This document shows positions 10,349 through 20,470 of a DNA stretch of 42,532 bases, one piece after another. Source of the stretch: Fomitopsis serialis. Lineage: Eukaryota; Basidiomycota; Agaricomycetes; Polyporales; Fomitopsidaceae. Numbering within the stretch: the first letter of the stretch is position 1; each line of letters begins with the position of its first letter. The stretch lies in contig NW_025955301.1 in the NCBI RefSeq assembly GCF_022376445.1, forward strand, positions 1 to 42,532, written 5' to 3'. The position numbers and the translations under genes were made by a program. The notes beneath the pieces were generated by a model. The model was not told where the DNA came from, made no database searches, and saw nothing but the letters and a program-made list of their open reading frames with translations.

Positions 10349-12916
10349 CATAGCAGTGAGCTTCCCGGAACAGCACCATGCGGAACAATCGCACATTAAT
10401 AGCCGTCCCACAACTCATGCTACCAGACACTACCCTGCATCATGTGCTGTCGAAACACCGTCAACCCACAGTGGTGCGCAGCCACCAACGGTCACCTATG
10501 CCCGCGCGAGTAGCCGAGTAGCAACAATCGCAGTCGCGCCCGCGATCAACTCATACCCACTACTCAGTGTCAGCACCCAGGAAACAGCGGCACCAACGTG
10601 ACGTGTTTTGCGTCTGTTGCCGTCAAAGGGGCCACACTGGCCCAATGGCATTTGACGATGTCCTAACGTTGCAAGGCGATCTGTAGACCCAGAGGAAACT
10701 CACCGTACCCCTGCACGATGAGCTGTCTCTCGTGTTGACGCGATAATCCACCTTCGCCCGGGCATAGTCCTGACGCCCTCGAAACGCCGCCGATACAAAG
10801 GACACACCTTCCCTCCCTGAATCTCATTGACATAAGTCGATTCCGGGGCGATCTGCGCAGCACCACGCCGCACCACCTGTACAGATCGTCGTCTGGCTAA
10901 CCTACCTTCGCACCGGCCTCTGCACACTGAGGCACACAGAACCATCGACAATCAGCCCGCCACTGGCAGCGCATGCACATGCAGACGGCCTGGCGCGAGC
11001 GAGGCAAGGAGTGTGGCTTCCCCGATGAAGACAGGATCGATGGCCCGGCGGCGAGCTGACTTGGACAGGGTGGATGAGGGAGACGTGGAACGGCACGCTG
11101 TGGGATCAGGTGAATGTTGTGTGTCCTGGTCGAATCGAGGCGACGATGCTTACCCAATCTGTTGTGTTTCTGTTCAGTGTCTGCGCTTCGTGGCTCCAAA
11201 ATACGCCAAGGGTGTGGACGACCGGAGTGTGCAGTGCGTAGCGATTGCGTGCGGCGGCTTGCGGGCCCCAGTGAGGCAGTTTGTGCTCCCCGGTGCACCT
11301 CTCGGGCTGGCCGAACTGTTTTCCGGTGGCCGACCTGTTTTCCGATGAAGCCGGGCATCCGTCATAGAGAGGACCGATCGCCGTCCAGCGAGCGACTGTC
11401 AATGGCCGAGGTGGAAGCCGCAGCAGCCGCGGTTGAGTCGATGCGCAATGATCGCTGTGAGAAGTTCGGGGGCGGGAGTGTCGAGGATGGGGAACACAGC
11501 GGGATGGCAGAGGCAGAGAACCGGCATCGAGGCGAGAGTGCATGCTGGCACATTGACAGCACGTCTGCCGCGTTATCAGATGGTAAGTGCGATAGACGTG
11601 AGTTTCTGTGGCTGCGGCTCACCACGTCGACTACAGACGACGCACGAGGAGGGAAGTAAGGAGGGTGAGAGGGGCACTACTAGTAGGTCAGTAGACGGGA
11701 GCGTCGGAGCGAGGGATGGGCGCCCAAACGCAGAACACGTGCTGGGAAGCATGGTAGAAGAGGAAACTTGAGGTGTCGCCAGGCCTTGAGGGAGTGAAAT
11801 GGACTCTAATCACACTTTCTGCTCGGGCTCAGCACATGCGAATGAGGATGCTCGCGACGGAGCGAGTGCACAACATATGGAATGAGGCTGGCAGCGACTC
11901 GGTCAGGTGGCACTGCTGAATACGGTAATACCTCGGGCATGTCTCGGCATTGCCCCAGATGGCCGTAGCACCGACATCTCCCTAAAGCCTAAGTATTTGC
12001 ATGCAGAGAAATCAGTAATATCGCAGGCCACAGTGTCGTGAGCTGCAGATGAATGCCTGAGACACATGTATGGCCAGTAGGCTCATGTAGGATGCTGTAC
12101 GGCCCTGTACGACCCCCTTCACAAGGTCACCGAGGGGTCACCGAGGCCTATCACATGACCTGAAACCTCGCACCTGAACCTCACACCTCGAACCTCGAAC
12201 CTCACATGCACACCTCGAACCTCGTAACTCGCATTGCAGTGCTAGATGCCAGTGTTCGGGCGTATACATCGTACCTGAGAGACATGGCTCACGCGGTCGG
12301 ACCTCGTAACTCAACCTCAAACCTCATCTGTAGACCTCGGCTGAATCTCGGACCTTACAGTGTGATCGTAGCCTTGAACCTGAACCTCGTGCGAAAATGG
12401 CTACGTGAACCTCATTCCTGCGCGAAACCTGCTACCTTGCGAGTGAACCTGGCCGAAAACCTTGCGGGGCAACCTCGATCTCAATAAATAACGAAAAATA
12501 CATTCATAGGTAACGGACGTAGAGGTCGCGTGACCGTGTTGTCACAATCATGTGAAAAGGTCACAGCGTGTCACCATCACACCGATGGCCCCGAGGTCGC
12601 CTGAAGCTTGCTCGAAGGTTAAGCCACAGGCATTCTTCAACTGTCATCAGCTCCCTCCCACAAGGCCGAAGCGCGGTGGATTGGATTCGGCCAGCGGAGG
12701 TATGTGAACAACCAATGATTCTGAATAGGTCTCATAAGAATTGCGCGGGAATTGTAGCGTGTGATCGACGCGGTCGCACTGCACAACTGAGAAGGTTACC
12801 GACTCTTTGTCTTCATCCTCACTTCACCTCAACCATCCTCAACAACAGGACCTCTTTGACTTTGCTGCATACTGACTGCTTTGGGTTCCGAGACCCGTCC
12901 TTTCGCACCAACCATC
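10349..12916. other. 2.5-kb region without an assignable gene
   Basis: I can name no gene here. The minus strand between about 11350 and 10650 has protein-like pieces (for example IDPVFIGEATLLASLAPGRL near 11040-10980 and VRRGAAQIAPESTYVNEIQ near 10870-10815), but I could not join them through phase-correct introns. It may be a decayed gene. The right third is a low-complexity minisatellite (12150-12485). Confidence 0.35.
12150..12485. repeat. Degenerate 7-bp minisatellite, GAACCTC
   Basis: The words GAACCTC, ACCTCGA and CACACCTC recur many times over about 330 bp, tightly at 12165-12230 and more loosely afterwards. It lies 430 bp upstream of the SAM-domain gene. Confidence 0.7.
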
Positions 12917-14939
12917 ATGACGACCGAACGAGCTCTTCCTACCCCACCCGTGCAGTCTCCGTCACCATCCAAGTTCTCATTCCCATCTCCTGGCAAGGCT
13001 GACCCGAAGCTGAAGCACAATCCTCACCCGTACGCCGTCAAGACTACGACGAGCGCGCTCCTCACGCGATCGAACTCATCCGGACATAACGAAGCGACTC
13101 GCCACTACTACGTTCCCCTCTCTCCGACGGCGAGCCGGAGCCCAGAAAGCGCGAAAAGTCACAAGATATCCAAGTCGCTAAACGCCGTCGCAGAGTCTCC
13201 GAGTCGATCGCCTCGCCCGCTCCCTGTGCCGCCGATGTCCATGTCCGCAAACACGTCCCCAGTCCACAGTGCCGAGCCGAGTCTGTCTGGCTACGAAGCG
13301 GATACGTCCTTCCCCCGCCGCACGAAGCGCGCTGATACCCTGCCGACGTTCCCATCGACCGCCGAGCCGTCCCTCGAGCTGCTCGCCATTCCCGAAGACC
13401 TGCCCCCGAACCCGAAGCTGTGGACTCCGTCGCAGCTGTCCACGTATCTGACCACCGCGCTGCGCGTAACGTCACATGTGAAAGCGGGCCAGCCGGGCCC
13501 GGTGCCCGTGCCTGTCCGCGTCGCGAAGGACATTGCGGCATTCACGCGATCGAGGATGATCAGTGGGAGGATGTTCCTGCGCCTGACGGAAGGCGATCTC
13601 GAGGGGTGCGTTTGATCTTTCTATATAGTTTTCCGTGGCTCATGATGCTGTCAGTATGGGCATGAACAAGAAATGGCGCGAGCTGCTGCTCTCCACGTCC
13701 CAGGAGCTCCGCCAGAACGTCCTGAAGGGCCGGATATGGGGCCCTGAGGTCTCGCCCAATCCGTCTCCAGGCTCGACCTCTCCACTGCCGAACATGTTTT
13801 CCAACGCATTCTACAACGCCAACTCGTCGACAAGCTCACTCGAACTCTCTGCGGACGAAAGCGCGCAGGCTGCGGCGGAGCGCCCGAAGCGCTCGCGGAG
13901 CGGGAGGGTGCGGGGGATGGTGCAGTCATTCGAGCGCAGCGGGAGTTTCAGCTCAGAGGCGAGCTTTGATGAGGACCTTGAGGGCGAGCGCGCGCAGCTT
14001 GGGCGGTGGCTGCGTGAGGAGGGTGGGTCCTCCGTCGACGAGCAGCCCTTCAAGAGCCCCAGTCCCACGCGACGCCCGCTCCCCGACCCCTTCGCGTTGC
14101 AGAGTGCAACTGCGCCAGGTCCGCCGGCGGCCATTGGCGAAGAGCCGTCCGTGGAGGACCTGCTCGCGGCTGAGACAGCGTCGGCGTGGGGCGCACGTGC
14201 GTGGGAGGAGATGGACAGCGTCCCGGGTGTGACGGTCAAGCGAGTGAACGGCGTGCCGCACCCCCTTCCGCCCTTGCCCGGGCTGTCTGACGCAGAGACG
14301 CACAGAACAGTCGTGGGGCACGGGCGAGATGCAAGCAGTGGGCGTCGGAAGGAGCGAGACGAGCGGAGGGTTGTCACCGCCATTTTCACACCTTCTGCAG
14401 ACGAAGGACCTTCGGGAGAAGTTAACCCTGAGCCCGAGGCTGGGGTACAGACGGACGAGCGTGTGGAGGCAGAAGTCGTACCAGATGAAGCGGCAGTGCG
14501 TCTCTCGGAGGAGCTTGCGGCAACCCGGGCACTCATGGATGTCTTCCGACAACGTTTGGCAGATGTGGAGGCAAAGGTCGCGGAGTTAGAGCGACTGGAG
14601 GTGGAGCGGGAGGAGCGCGAACGCCAGCTTGAAGAAGCAGTCGAGGTGCTGGTCTCACCGGGTGTCGAGGCTGAGCGGAAGGCAGCGCCTGCGGAAGATT
14701 CGACTCTACTCGGCCGGACGACTTCCATGCTTCCAGCCGCACTGCAGCACTTGGATCTGACTGGCAGCTTCAGGACAGCAAGCGGGCCTGCGAACGAAAA
14801 TGATAACGGAGGACCGTCCACCCTATCGGAGCTGCCGTCTTACGTCCTGCTTGTCGGTTTCGGTGTCTGCGCTGTTGTCCTCCGTGTGGTGCTGAGGCGC
14901 GTCGCCGGAAGAAACGCTATCGCTGCGCTGAAACCCTAG
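12917..14939 (+). CDS. SAM-domain protein with coiled coil and C-terminal membrane anchor, 657 aa
   Basis: Probably an adaptor or scaffold protein at a membrane; the exact role is unknown. Exon 1 (12917-13605) and exon 2 (13655-14939) join through a 49-bp GT-AG intron in correct phase (658 codons with stop). Residues 1-165 are Ser/Pro-rich and look disordered. A sterile alpha motif-like domain covers about 168-255 (LWTPSQLSTYL at the start; then GRMFLRLTEGDLEG, with MGMNKKWRELLLSTSQELRQ after the intron). A second Ser/Pro/Glu-rich stretch follows, then a coiled coil at about 505-560 (EELAATRALMDVFRQRLADV). The last 35 residues carry a hydrophobic segment (YVLLVGFGVCAVVLRVVL) followed by arginines, which suggests tail anchoring. 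The start ATG sits in ACCATCATGA, a reasonable context. The high-GC third-codon bias fits a native, expressed gene. Confidence 0.85.
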
Positions 14940-15729
14940 CAACTCTGACACTCACCGACGTCGTTTGTGTATTTGTATTGCTCTCTTGGACTACATCGTG
15001 TTTCTAATCCCTCTGCATCGTCTCATCTGCTTACGACCTCCCATGCCCCACGGGTCCCCATGGACCCAATGACCTCCCTATCGTGCCTAGCAACGTAACA
15101 CTTGCCGTCGTATGCGGGTCTGCGTTCTCAGCGTGCGTCTCCCAGCCTCATGCCTTGTCCACTGCAGTGCTAAACATGTACTTACCGATCGCGAGCAATA
15201 CGATCATGTCAATTACAGTGTGGTTTGACAGTTCGCATCACTTCATGCTGAATCCGTGTCGCAGTCGCGTCAAGGAGGACGATCGGATTGGCGGCAGCGA
15301 AGCTGTGCCGCCGATGAATGCCTGGGCGATCCTCCGTTTGCAGGTCGACGCTGTCGCTGCGCCGCCATTGCGATGGGGCCCTGGGAGCGTTGCGGTCGTC
15401 CAAAGCAGCTGTCAACGACAGTGTTCGATGCGCCGTCTATGTTACGCGATGTGGCGTCGACGATCCGTCAGGAAGCTCTGTGGAATGACTTATTCTGACC
15501 ATATTCTGACTACTGAATGTCTCAAGACCCGCCTCGCGCCCGCCACTAGTCGCGAGCGCATTGATCGTTCTCTATGAAGGAGATGCCAAGCCTCTGCGGA
15601 CCCTTGTCGTTACGGCTCTGCTCATATGGGACGGATACAAGAAGGTTATAGCTCGGGTCCGCGGTTCTGTTACCCTCTTTCAGCTTCTTTCTCTGTATCA
15701 TAGCCTCGGCCCACATTCTATCCTCTATC
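14940..15729. other. Intergenic region without a recognised gene
   Basis: The 790 bp between the SAM-domain gene and the DUF6533-like gene contain open frames of up to about 160 codons, but with no family motif or plausible exon structure. Nothing repetitive was noticed. Confidence 0.4.
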
Positions 15730-17491
15730 ATGTCGTCCGACAGTGATGTTGCTGCCGAACTAGCTGACGTCGTGTACAATCTTGAGCTTGGGTACGTGAT
15801 CCACTTGATTCTGAACACTTGCCGCTGACCTATAGTGGTTTCCTTCAGCTACGTACAAAACTACTGTGCGGTTGCGACGACAGGTGAGCGTTGTTAATAG
15901 CTGAGAGCACCGCTAGCCTGACGCGGTTGGAATTCAGCACTCATATTCTACGAACATTTATGCACGCTACCCCAAGAGATCGACGTGATTTGGAACCGCA
16001 AGAAGACTGGCGCCACATTACTATTCCTACTCAATCGGATCGCTACGGCAGGTCTCGGCCTTGCGATGATACTCACAATGCCTAACTGGGGAACTGCACT
16101 CGTGAGTGTATTGCCTTTGATCCGGCATGCGTGAATCTGATACTGTGCCAGGCGTAAGCTCACCGAGAAATGGTGTAAAGACCTCTATTGATGTGATGGA
16201 ACGAAACAGCTGCAAAACCGTGAACTTGCTGTTGCCGAGCTTTCAGCTCCTGTTGTCCATGATCTGGGCAGGTTCGTCGTCCATGCACAGTGTTGCCGTG
16301 TATAATGCCGCTCATCCAGTGCAATAGCATTCTCGGCCCTGCGCGTCTTTGCTGTCAGCGGTCGGAATTGGCGTCTCGCCAGCTTCGTATTTGCCCTGAG
16401 TATGGTGCCAGTTGGCACAAACCTCGTAGGCTCCATCCGCGTGACATCTGTTGCGTCTGCTTGACCTCAGTACTATAGGCGAGCGACATCCGGGAGACAT
16501 ACGCCATCATCGAGTGCCGTGGTATGGCCCTGCCTGCGACCTCACTTCTCTCCTATCAGCGAAGACTAGCCTAACGTGCGTGTTCGGTCTATATTCTGTG
16601 TGATGACGTCTCGTTATTGACGTGCTCGCGACAGTTGTGCGCGCATTGTTGGATTCTATACCATCCGCAGAAACTAATTGGTATCGTAGTGCTCATCTTG
16701 ACTCGCGCATGCCTTATAGCAGCGGACGTGTTTGTCCTTGCCGTGACCTGGAGGAACACATACAAGATCAAGAAAGAAGCTAGCGTCATGAACATGAGGA
16801 CACCCACATAACTCTGCTCTTGAGAGATGGTGCGTATCGCTAGTGTATTCCAATTACCCCTCGCTGAAGCATGCAATGGCAGGGACAATATATTTTACGT
16901 GAGCTGTTCCGGCGAATTTTCAGTCACTTAATACCGAACATGCGACGCTTTGCCTGTAGCATGCTGCTGGTCCTGAATGTCTTACACTTGGCCTTAGAGA
17001 TCACCAACGTACGTATGCACATTCATCACTATCAGCAACTGCTCAGCGACTCTGATTGGTAGGTCTTCTGGGACATCACATACTTTGTTACAGGGTTCGT
17101 GTCCTTCTTGGTCATACTACACACCCGCGAACATACTGATCAACCTTTATGCTCTAGATTCTCCTCGATCGTCATCTCGCGCTTCCTTCTCAACCTACGC
17201 CAGGTACACATGACCGACGACATGGCTGGCTCGGAACCGTCCTTCATCGCTTCTCGCGCTTCAGGGCTGAGATTCGCCTCCGCGGTCGTAGGCAATCTGG
17301 GCGAGCACCTGGAACACGGTCAAACCATGTCCGGCTCAGCAGTGTTCCAGGATACATATGCAGAGACCGAAGACGGTTCGGACTCTGACGATATAGAAAC
17401 ACCTCGCGATCAGTGGGCTCCGGACTCAAAGCCGTATGAAGAGGAAAGACCTTCGTCGCAGGGCGATGAAGGCATCGCTACGTCAGCTTGA
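15730..17491 (+). CDS. DUF6533-like multi-pass membrane protein, about 13 exons
   Basis: Member of the large mushroom family of putative seven-helix proteins with an N-terminal DUF6533-type domain; ligand and function are unknown. Recognised from YCAVATTALIFYEHLCTLPQ (the family's Y-C-x-A/V start), the following IDVIWNRKKT, the helix ALRVFAVSGRNWRLASFVFA, the segment LTRACLIAADVFVLAVTW and the terminal SIVISRFLLNLRQ. Exons I can place: 15730-15791, 15849-15883, 15938-16101, 16152-16153 (two bases), 16210-16271, 16328-16425, 16479-about 16520, then about 16671-16829, 16883-16898 (16 nt), 16960-17008, 17063-17094 and 17158-17491. Phases agree except between 16520 and 16690, where the structure is unresolved, and near 16810, where the frame shifts by -1 before TLLLRDG. 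The tail after the last helix is acidic and Ser-rich, as expected for a cytosolic C-terminus. It may be functional, mis-assembled or newly broken. Confidence 0.75.
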
Positions 17492-18367
17492 CCTATTACG
17501 ACATCCTACACCAGATGGCCCTTGCGTATGTAACATTACTACCGCACACCTTCGTATATCATACACGTATCCCGGCACTAGTGCCGTACAACCATAGGCT
17601 GTTTAGCCTGAGTATGCATCCCCCTTAGGTGGCTGCATCCTATTGAGGAATCCGCGGGTACTCGAAGGACGAGTCCGAGATAGATTTTGGCACATGGCCG
17701 TTGAGGACGGAGCGTGTCACTCTGTCAGAGTAGTACTCGTTACATGCATCATACTATGGAACCTGTCGTCGGATTCAGAATGCTCATCCTCAAGCCTGAC
17801 AGGGCCTCTGTGACTATCCATGTTCGCCAAGTGTCAGCCCGGATCCACACTCGCCGTTCAACAAGCGGACAGGCAAGGAAATGCTTAGCAGTACATGTTC
17901 GTGATGCGTGCGTGCGCCGCATGGATTAAATCTGATTCCTTCTGCAATGTGGGTACGAGCCTGTATTCCAGGCATGACATGGCCTGTCAGTGGATCAAGA
18001 TCAAAACCCCTGGTGTAAATGGCACCGTTGGACTACTCACGGTTACTTTATGTTTGGCATTGTCAGAGCGATGGAGGGGAACACGTAACCCCAAGGATGC
18101 ATGGCCGCCGAGAACAGGTGAGCAGTATTGCAGATGATTCGAGTCTCAGTTGACAACCGTGGAGCAGGAAAAAAAATAGAGGCTTCGACTCGGAGGGTTG
18201 GGAACAGCATCAGGCAGTGCAGGGACACTGAAATGGTGGATCAGAGTCCCGAGTATACTTATTCTCTACGCATGGCTGACTTTTAGCCATGAGGCCCACG
18301 AGCTTCAGGGCGCCCGCTGTTACTATAGCCACGACACCTACGGGCCACCCGTGATACATGGATGCTA
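17492..18367. other. Intergenic region between DUF6533-like gene and F-box A
   Basis: Nearly 900 bp with no supported exon. The genes on either side converge, so this stretch should hold two 3' ends. From about 18265 onward it is similar to the 3' flank of F-box B (about 36442), which marks the left edge of the segmental duplication. Confidence 0.4.
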
Positions 18368-19736
18368 CTAAATATCAGACCAAACAGGTAAGTCCTTCGC
18401 CTCTTTCTTTTCCTCCACAAGCCTGTCATCAGACGATAAAGTGAACAACCATACGCGGGTCCTCCATATGCCGCTAAACCTCTCGCTTGGCTCGACATAG
18501 AAGAAACGGCGCAAGGAGCTGAAACTCTCCAGGATCTTTTTCGCCCAGGGACGGATACAGGCAAGCCGCCTGGCGCTGGTGGCGGCTTTGTGGTTGTCGT
18601 TGAGGAAGATATACTTGACCTGATCATACATCGCAGACCAAACAACCGTGTCCAACGTAATGTTGGCCCCGCCCATCTGCACGAGACCGTCGTCTGAGTA
18701 CGGCAGGAACTGTGGAGATCATTAGCAAAGTGAATGCGGATGGCAATGGAAAACGTATGCATACACTGGCATCACTAACGTCTTCTACCTCGAGATATCT
18801 CAAATTTGGCATGAGCCCGCAATTGATCGTGTCCGATATCAAGGACCAAACGGGAGTTCGGACCGATGAAGACGTTCGTTCGCACTTGAAGCTGATCAAC
18901 TGGTGCCGCACAACTCGAAGAATCTCGTTGAGATCTCGGTTATTCCTATCGTTGAAGGAAAGATGAAGGTGTGTGATTGCGTGGGGGGCATAGATGGCGT
19001 CCGCGAAGAGAAAGGAGTGTGTCTGGACATATTTGAGGCGTGGGACGGCATCGTGTGGTATGCTCCAGTTAGGAAGCCAGGAATGATCCTGTATGTGCAG
19101 TGACTCTAGACAGGTCTGCTGTTGGAGGAAGTGAACAAAGTCGCTAGGAGAGGTGACCCAGCCATCGAACGACTTGAGTTTGAATGTGCACTGCGCAAGC
19201 AGCACAACGGAGTCATAAGCTGCGGGCTCATCGTAATTGGCACAAAGGTTGAGCTTCAGATGTTCAAGCCCTGTGAGCATGAGGAGTATTTCCATCACCA
19301 GCGGAGTCACGGGAGTCATGCGCCCATTGTCATGAGCCTCGAATTCGTTGACGAAGGACGCCCGTCTTGAGGACCTCGTGAGAGCCTGGTGCAGACTGCG
19401 AACGTGTTTAACCCGCCCCACGTATACTTTGCGATACAAGAGACGTTCGGCTTCGAGTTGGAGGGTGCGGCATACACGACTTGCATCAGCGAGCGTGCGC
19501 GGAGAGTCGACGTTCTCAAGAATGTGCGTTATCAGTTCGAGTGGCAGCGACTTCACTGGTGCGTTGCTGCCCTCTGCAGGTTGCTTCGGTCGTGTTCGCC
19601 GGACCCGCTTGACGCTGGGCTAGATCATCGGCTCGTCATTTGGGACGGAATGGTTCCAATGTTGACTTACCTGGGCAAGAACCTCCAAAACCGGCTTTGT
19701 CTTGCTGGATCGGAGGACTCTCTGCGAAGGGGCCAT
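18368..19736 (-). CDS. F-box protein A with LRR-like repeats, 404 aa
   Basis: Predicted substrate-recognition subunit of an SCF-type ubiquitin ligase, by family knowledge; the target is unknown. Three minus-strand exons (19736-19671, 19571-18765, 18709-18368) join through GT-AG introns of 99 and 55 bp in phase to 405 codons with stop. The first exon encodes MAPSQRVLRSSKTKPVLEVL. The F-box follows at about residues 29-70 (SLPLELITHILENVDSPRTL, then CRTLQLEAERLLYR), then degenerate leucine-rich repeats (LEHLKLNL, LESLHIQD, ITHLHLSF, LRYLEVED). The ATG at 19736 is supported because both paralogues (B and C) keep the same 66-nt first exon. A copia element is inserted about 150 bp upstream of this ATG, so the native promoter is probably disrupted or replaced. 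Confidence 0.85.
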
Positions 19737-19892
19737 AGTTATGTATCACGGTTCCTAGAACTCATGACCTCAGCTCAATCAATGCTGCGGTATGAAGCTT
19801 GGAAGAATGAACCTGTTCGCCGTGGGCAGTGCGACAAACCTACTGCTGATTCGACGAATGTTACGCTCGTGTGTGTTCTACAGAGCATAAGA

Positions 19893-20149
19893 TGTTGAGG
19901 TCGCACCGCGATCTCGATCTCCGCCACCGTGCACGTGACATACCGCCGGGGGTGGTTCGTCCGTTTCCGCCTCTCTCCCTCTTTCCTCAGTCGAAGTTGA
20001 ACCACGACTGAGGTAAGCCCCCGCACACATACTATACGATACGTTCAGTAGCTAACTACCTAGCAGCGTCTGACCGAACGTCTAGGTAGATTAATCTCAG
20101 TCGAAGTTGAACCACGACTGAGCGTCTGACCGAACGTCTAGTCTCTACA
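19893..20149 (+). repeat. 5' LTR of the copia element, 257 bp
   Basis: Starts TGTTGAGG and ends GTCTCTACA. It contains two copies of a 27-bp hairpin-forming sequence (arms CTCAGTCG/CGACTGAG) and two copies of CGTCTGACCGAACGTCTAG. It matches the 3' LTR except for A instead of G at 19905. Confidence 0.95.
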
Positions 20150-20168
20150 GGTTATGAGCCCCGGGCGG
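20150..20168 (+). promoter_or_regulatory. Primer binding site, half initiator-tRNA type (first copy)
   Basis: GGTTATGAGCCCCGGGCGG directly follows the LTR. Its reverse complement contains GGGCTCATAACC, the anticodon stem-loop of eukaryotic initiator tRNA-Met (CAU anticodon), not the tRNA 3' end. This is the half-tRNA priming known for Drosophila copia. The first 12 bases support the call; the rest depends on the species' tRNA sequence. Confidence 0.75.
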
Positions 20169-20178
20169 TGTTTCTGAA

Positions 20179-20325
20179 TGTTGAGGTCGCGCCGCGATCT
20201 CGATCTCCGCCACCGTGCACGTGACATACCGCCGGGGGTGGTTCGTCCGTTTCCGCCTCTCTCCCTCTTTCCTCAGTCGAAGTTGAACCACGACTGAGCG
20301 TCTGACCGAACGTCTAGTCTCTACA
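20179..20325 (+). repeat. Second, internally deleted LTR (147 bp)
   Basis: The ends are the same as in the outer LTRs, but it lacks exactly the 110 bp corresponding to 20013-20122. The base at the diagnostic site is G, as in the 3' LTR. The missing part is bounded by a 27-bp direct repeat and also happens to begin GTAAG and end GAG. Confidence 0.9.
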
Positions 20326-20344
20326 GGTTATGAGCCCCGGGCGG
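20326..20344 (+). promoter_or_regulatory. Primer binding site (second copy)
   Basis: The same 19 bases as at 20150. It is followed by TGTTTCTGAA as in the first copy, then by the unique leader that runs to the gag start at 20471. Confidence 0.75.
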
Positions 20345-20470
20345 TGTTTCTGAACTCGCCCGCTTACCTGAGACTTCTTTTTGGCTATTCAGACCCAGGA
20401 ACAACATCGAGGCACCCATCAAAGTGTGCTTTCCCCGCATATACCCCGCATATAGCCAGCCAATTGATCA

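Noticed and set aside
10640..11660. A gene on the minus strand upstream of the SAM-domain gene
   Set aside because: Several protein-like pieces exist, but they could not be joined with correct phases, and no family was recognised.
13811..14821. 336-codon minus-strand open frame
   Set aside because: It lies antisense to the SAM-domain gene; its Ser/Arg-rich content reflects the GC-rich codons of the true gene.
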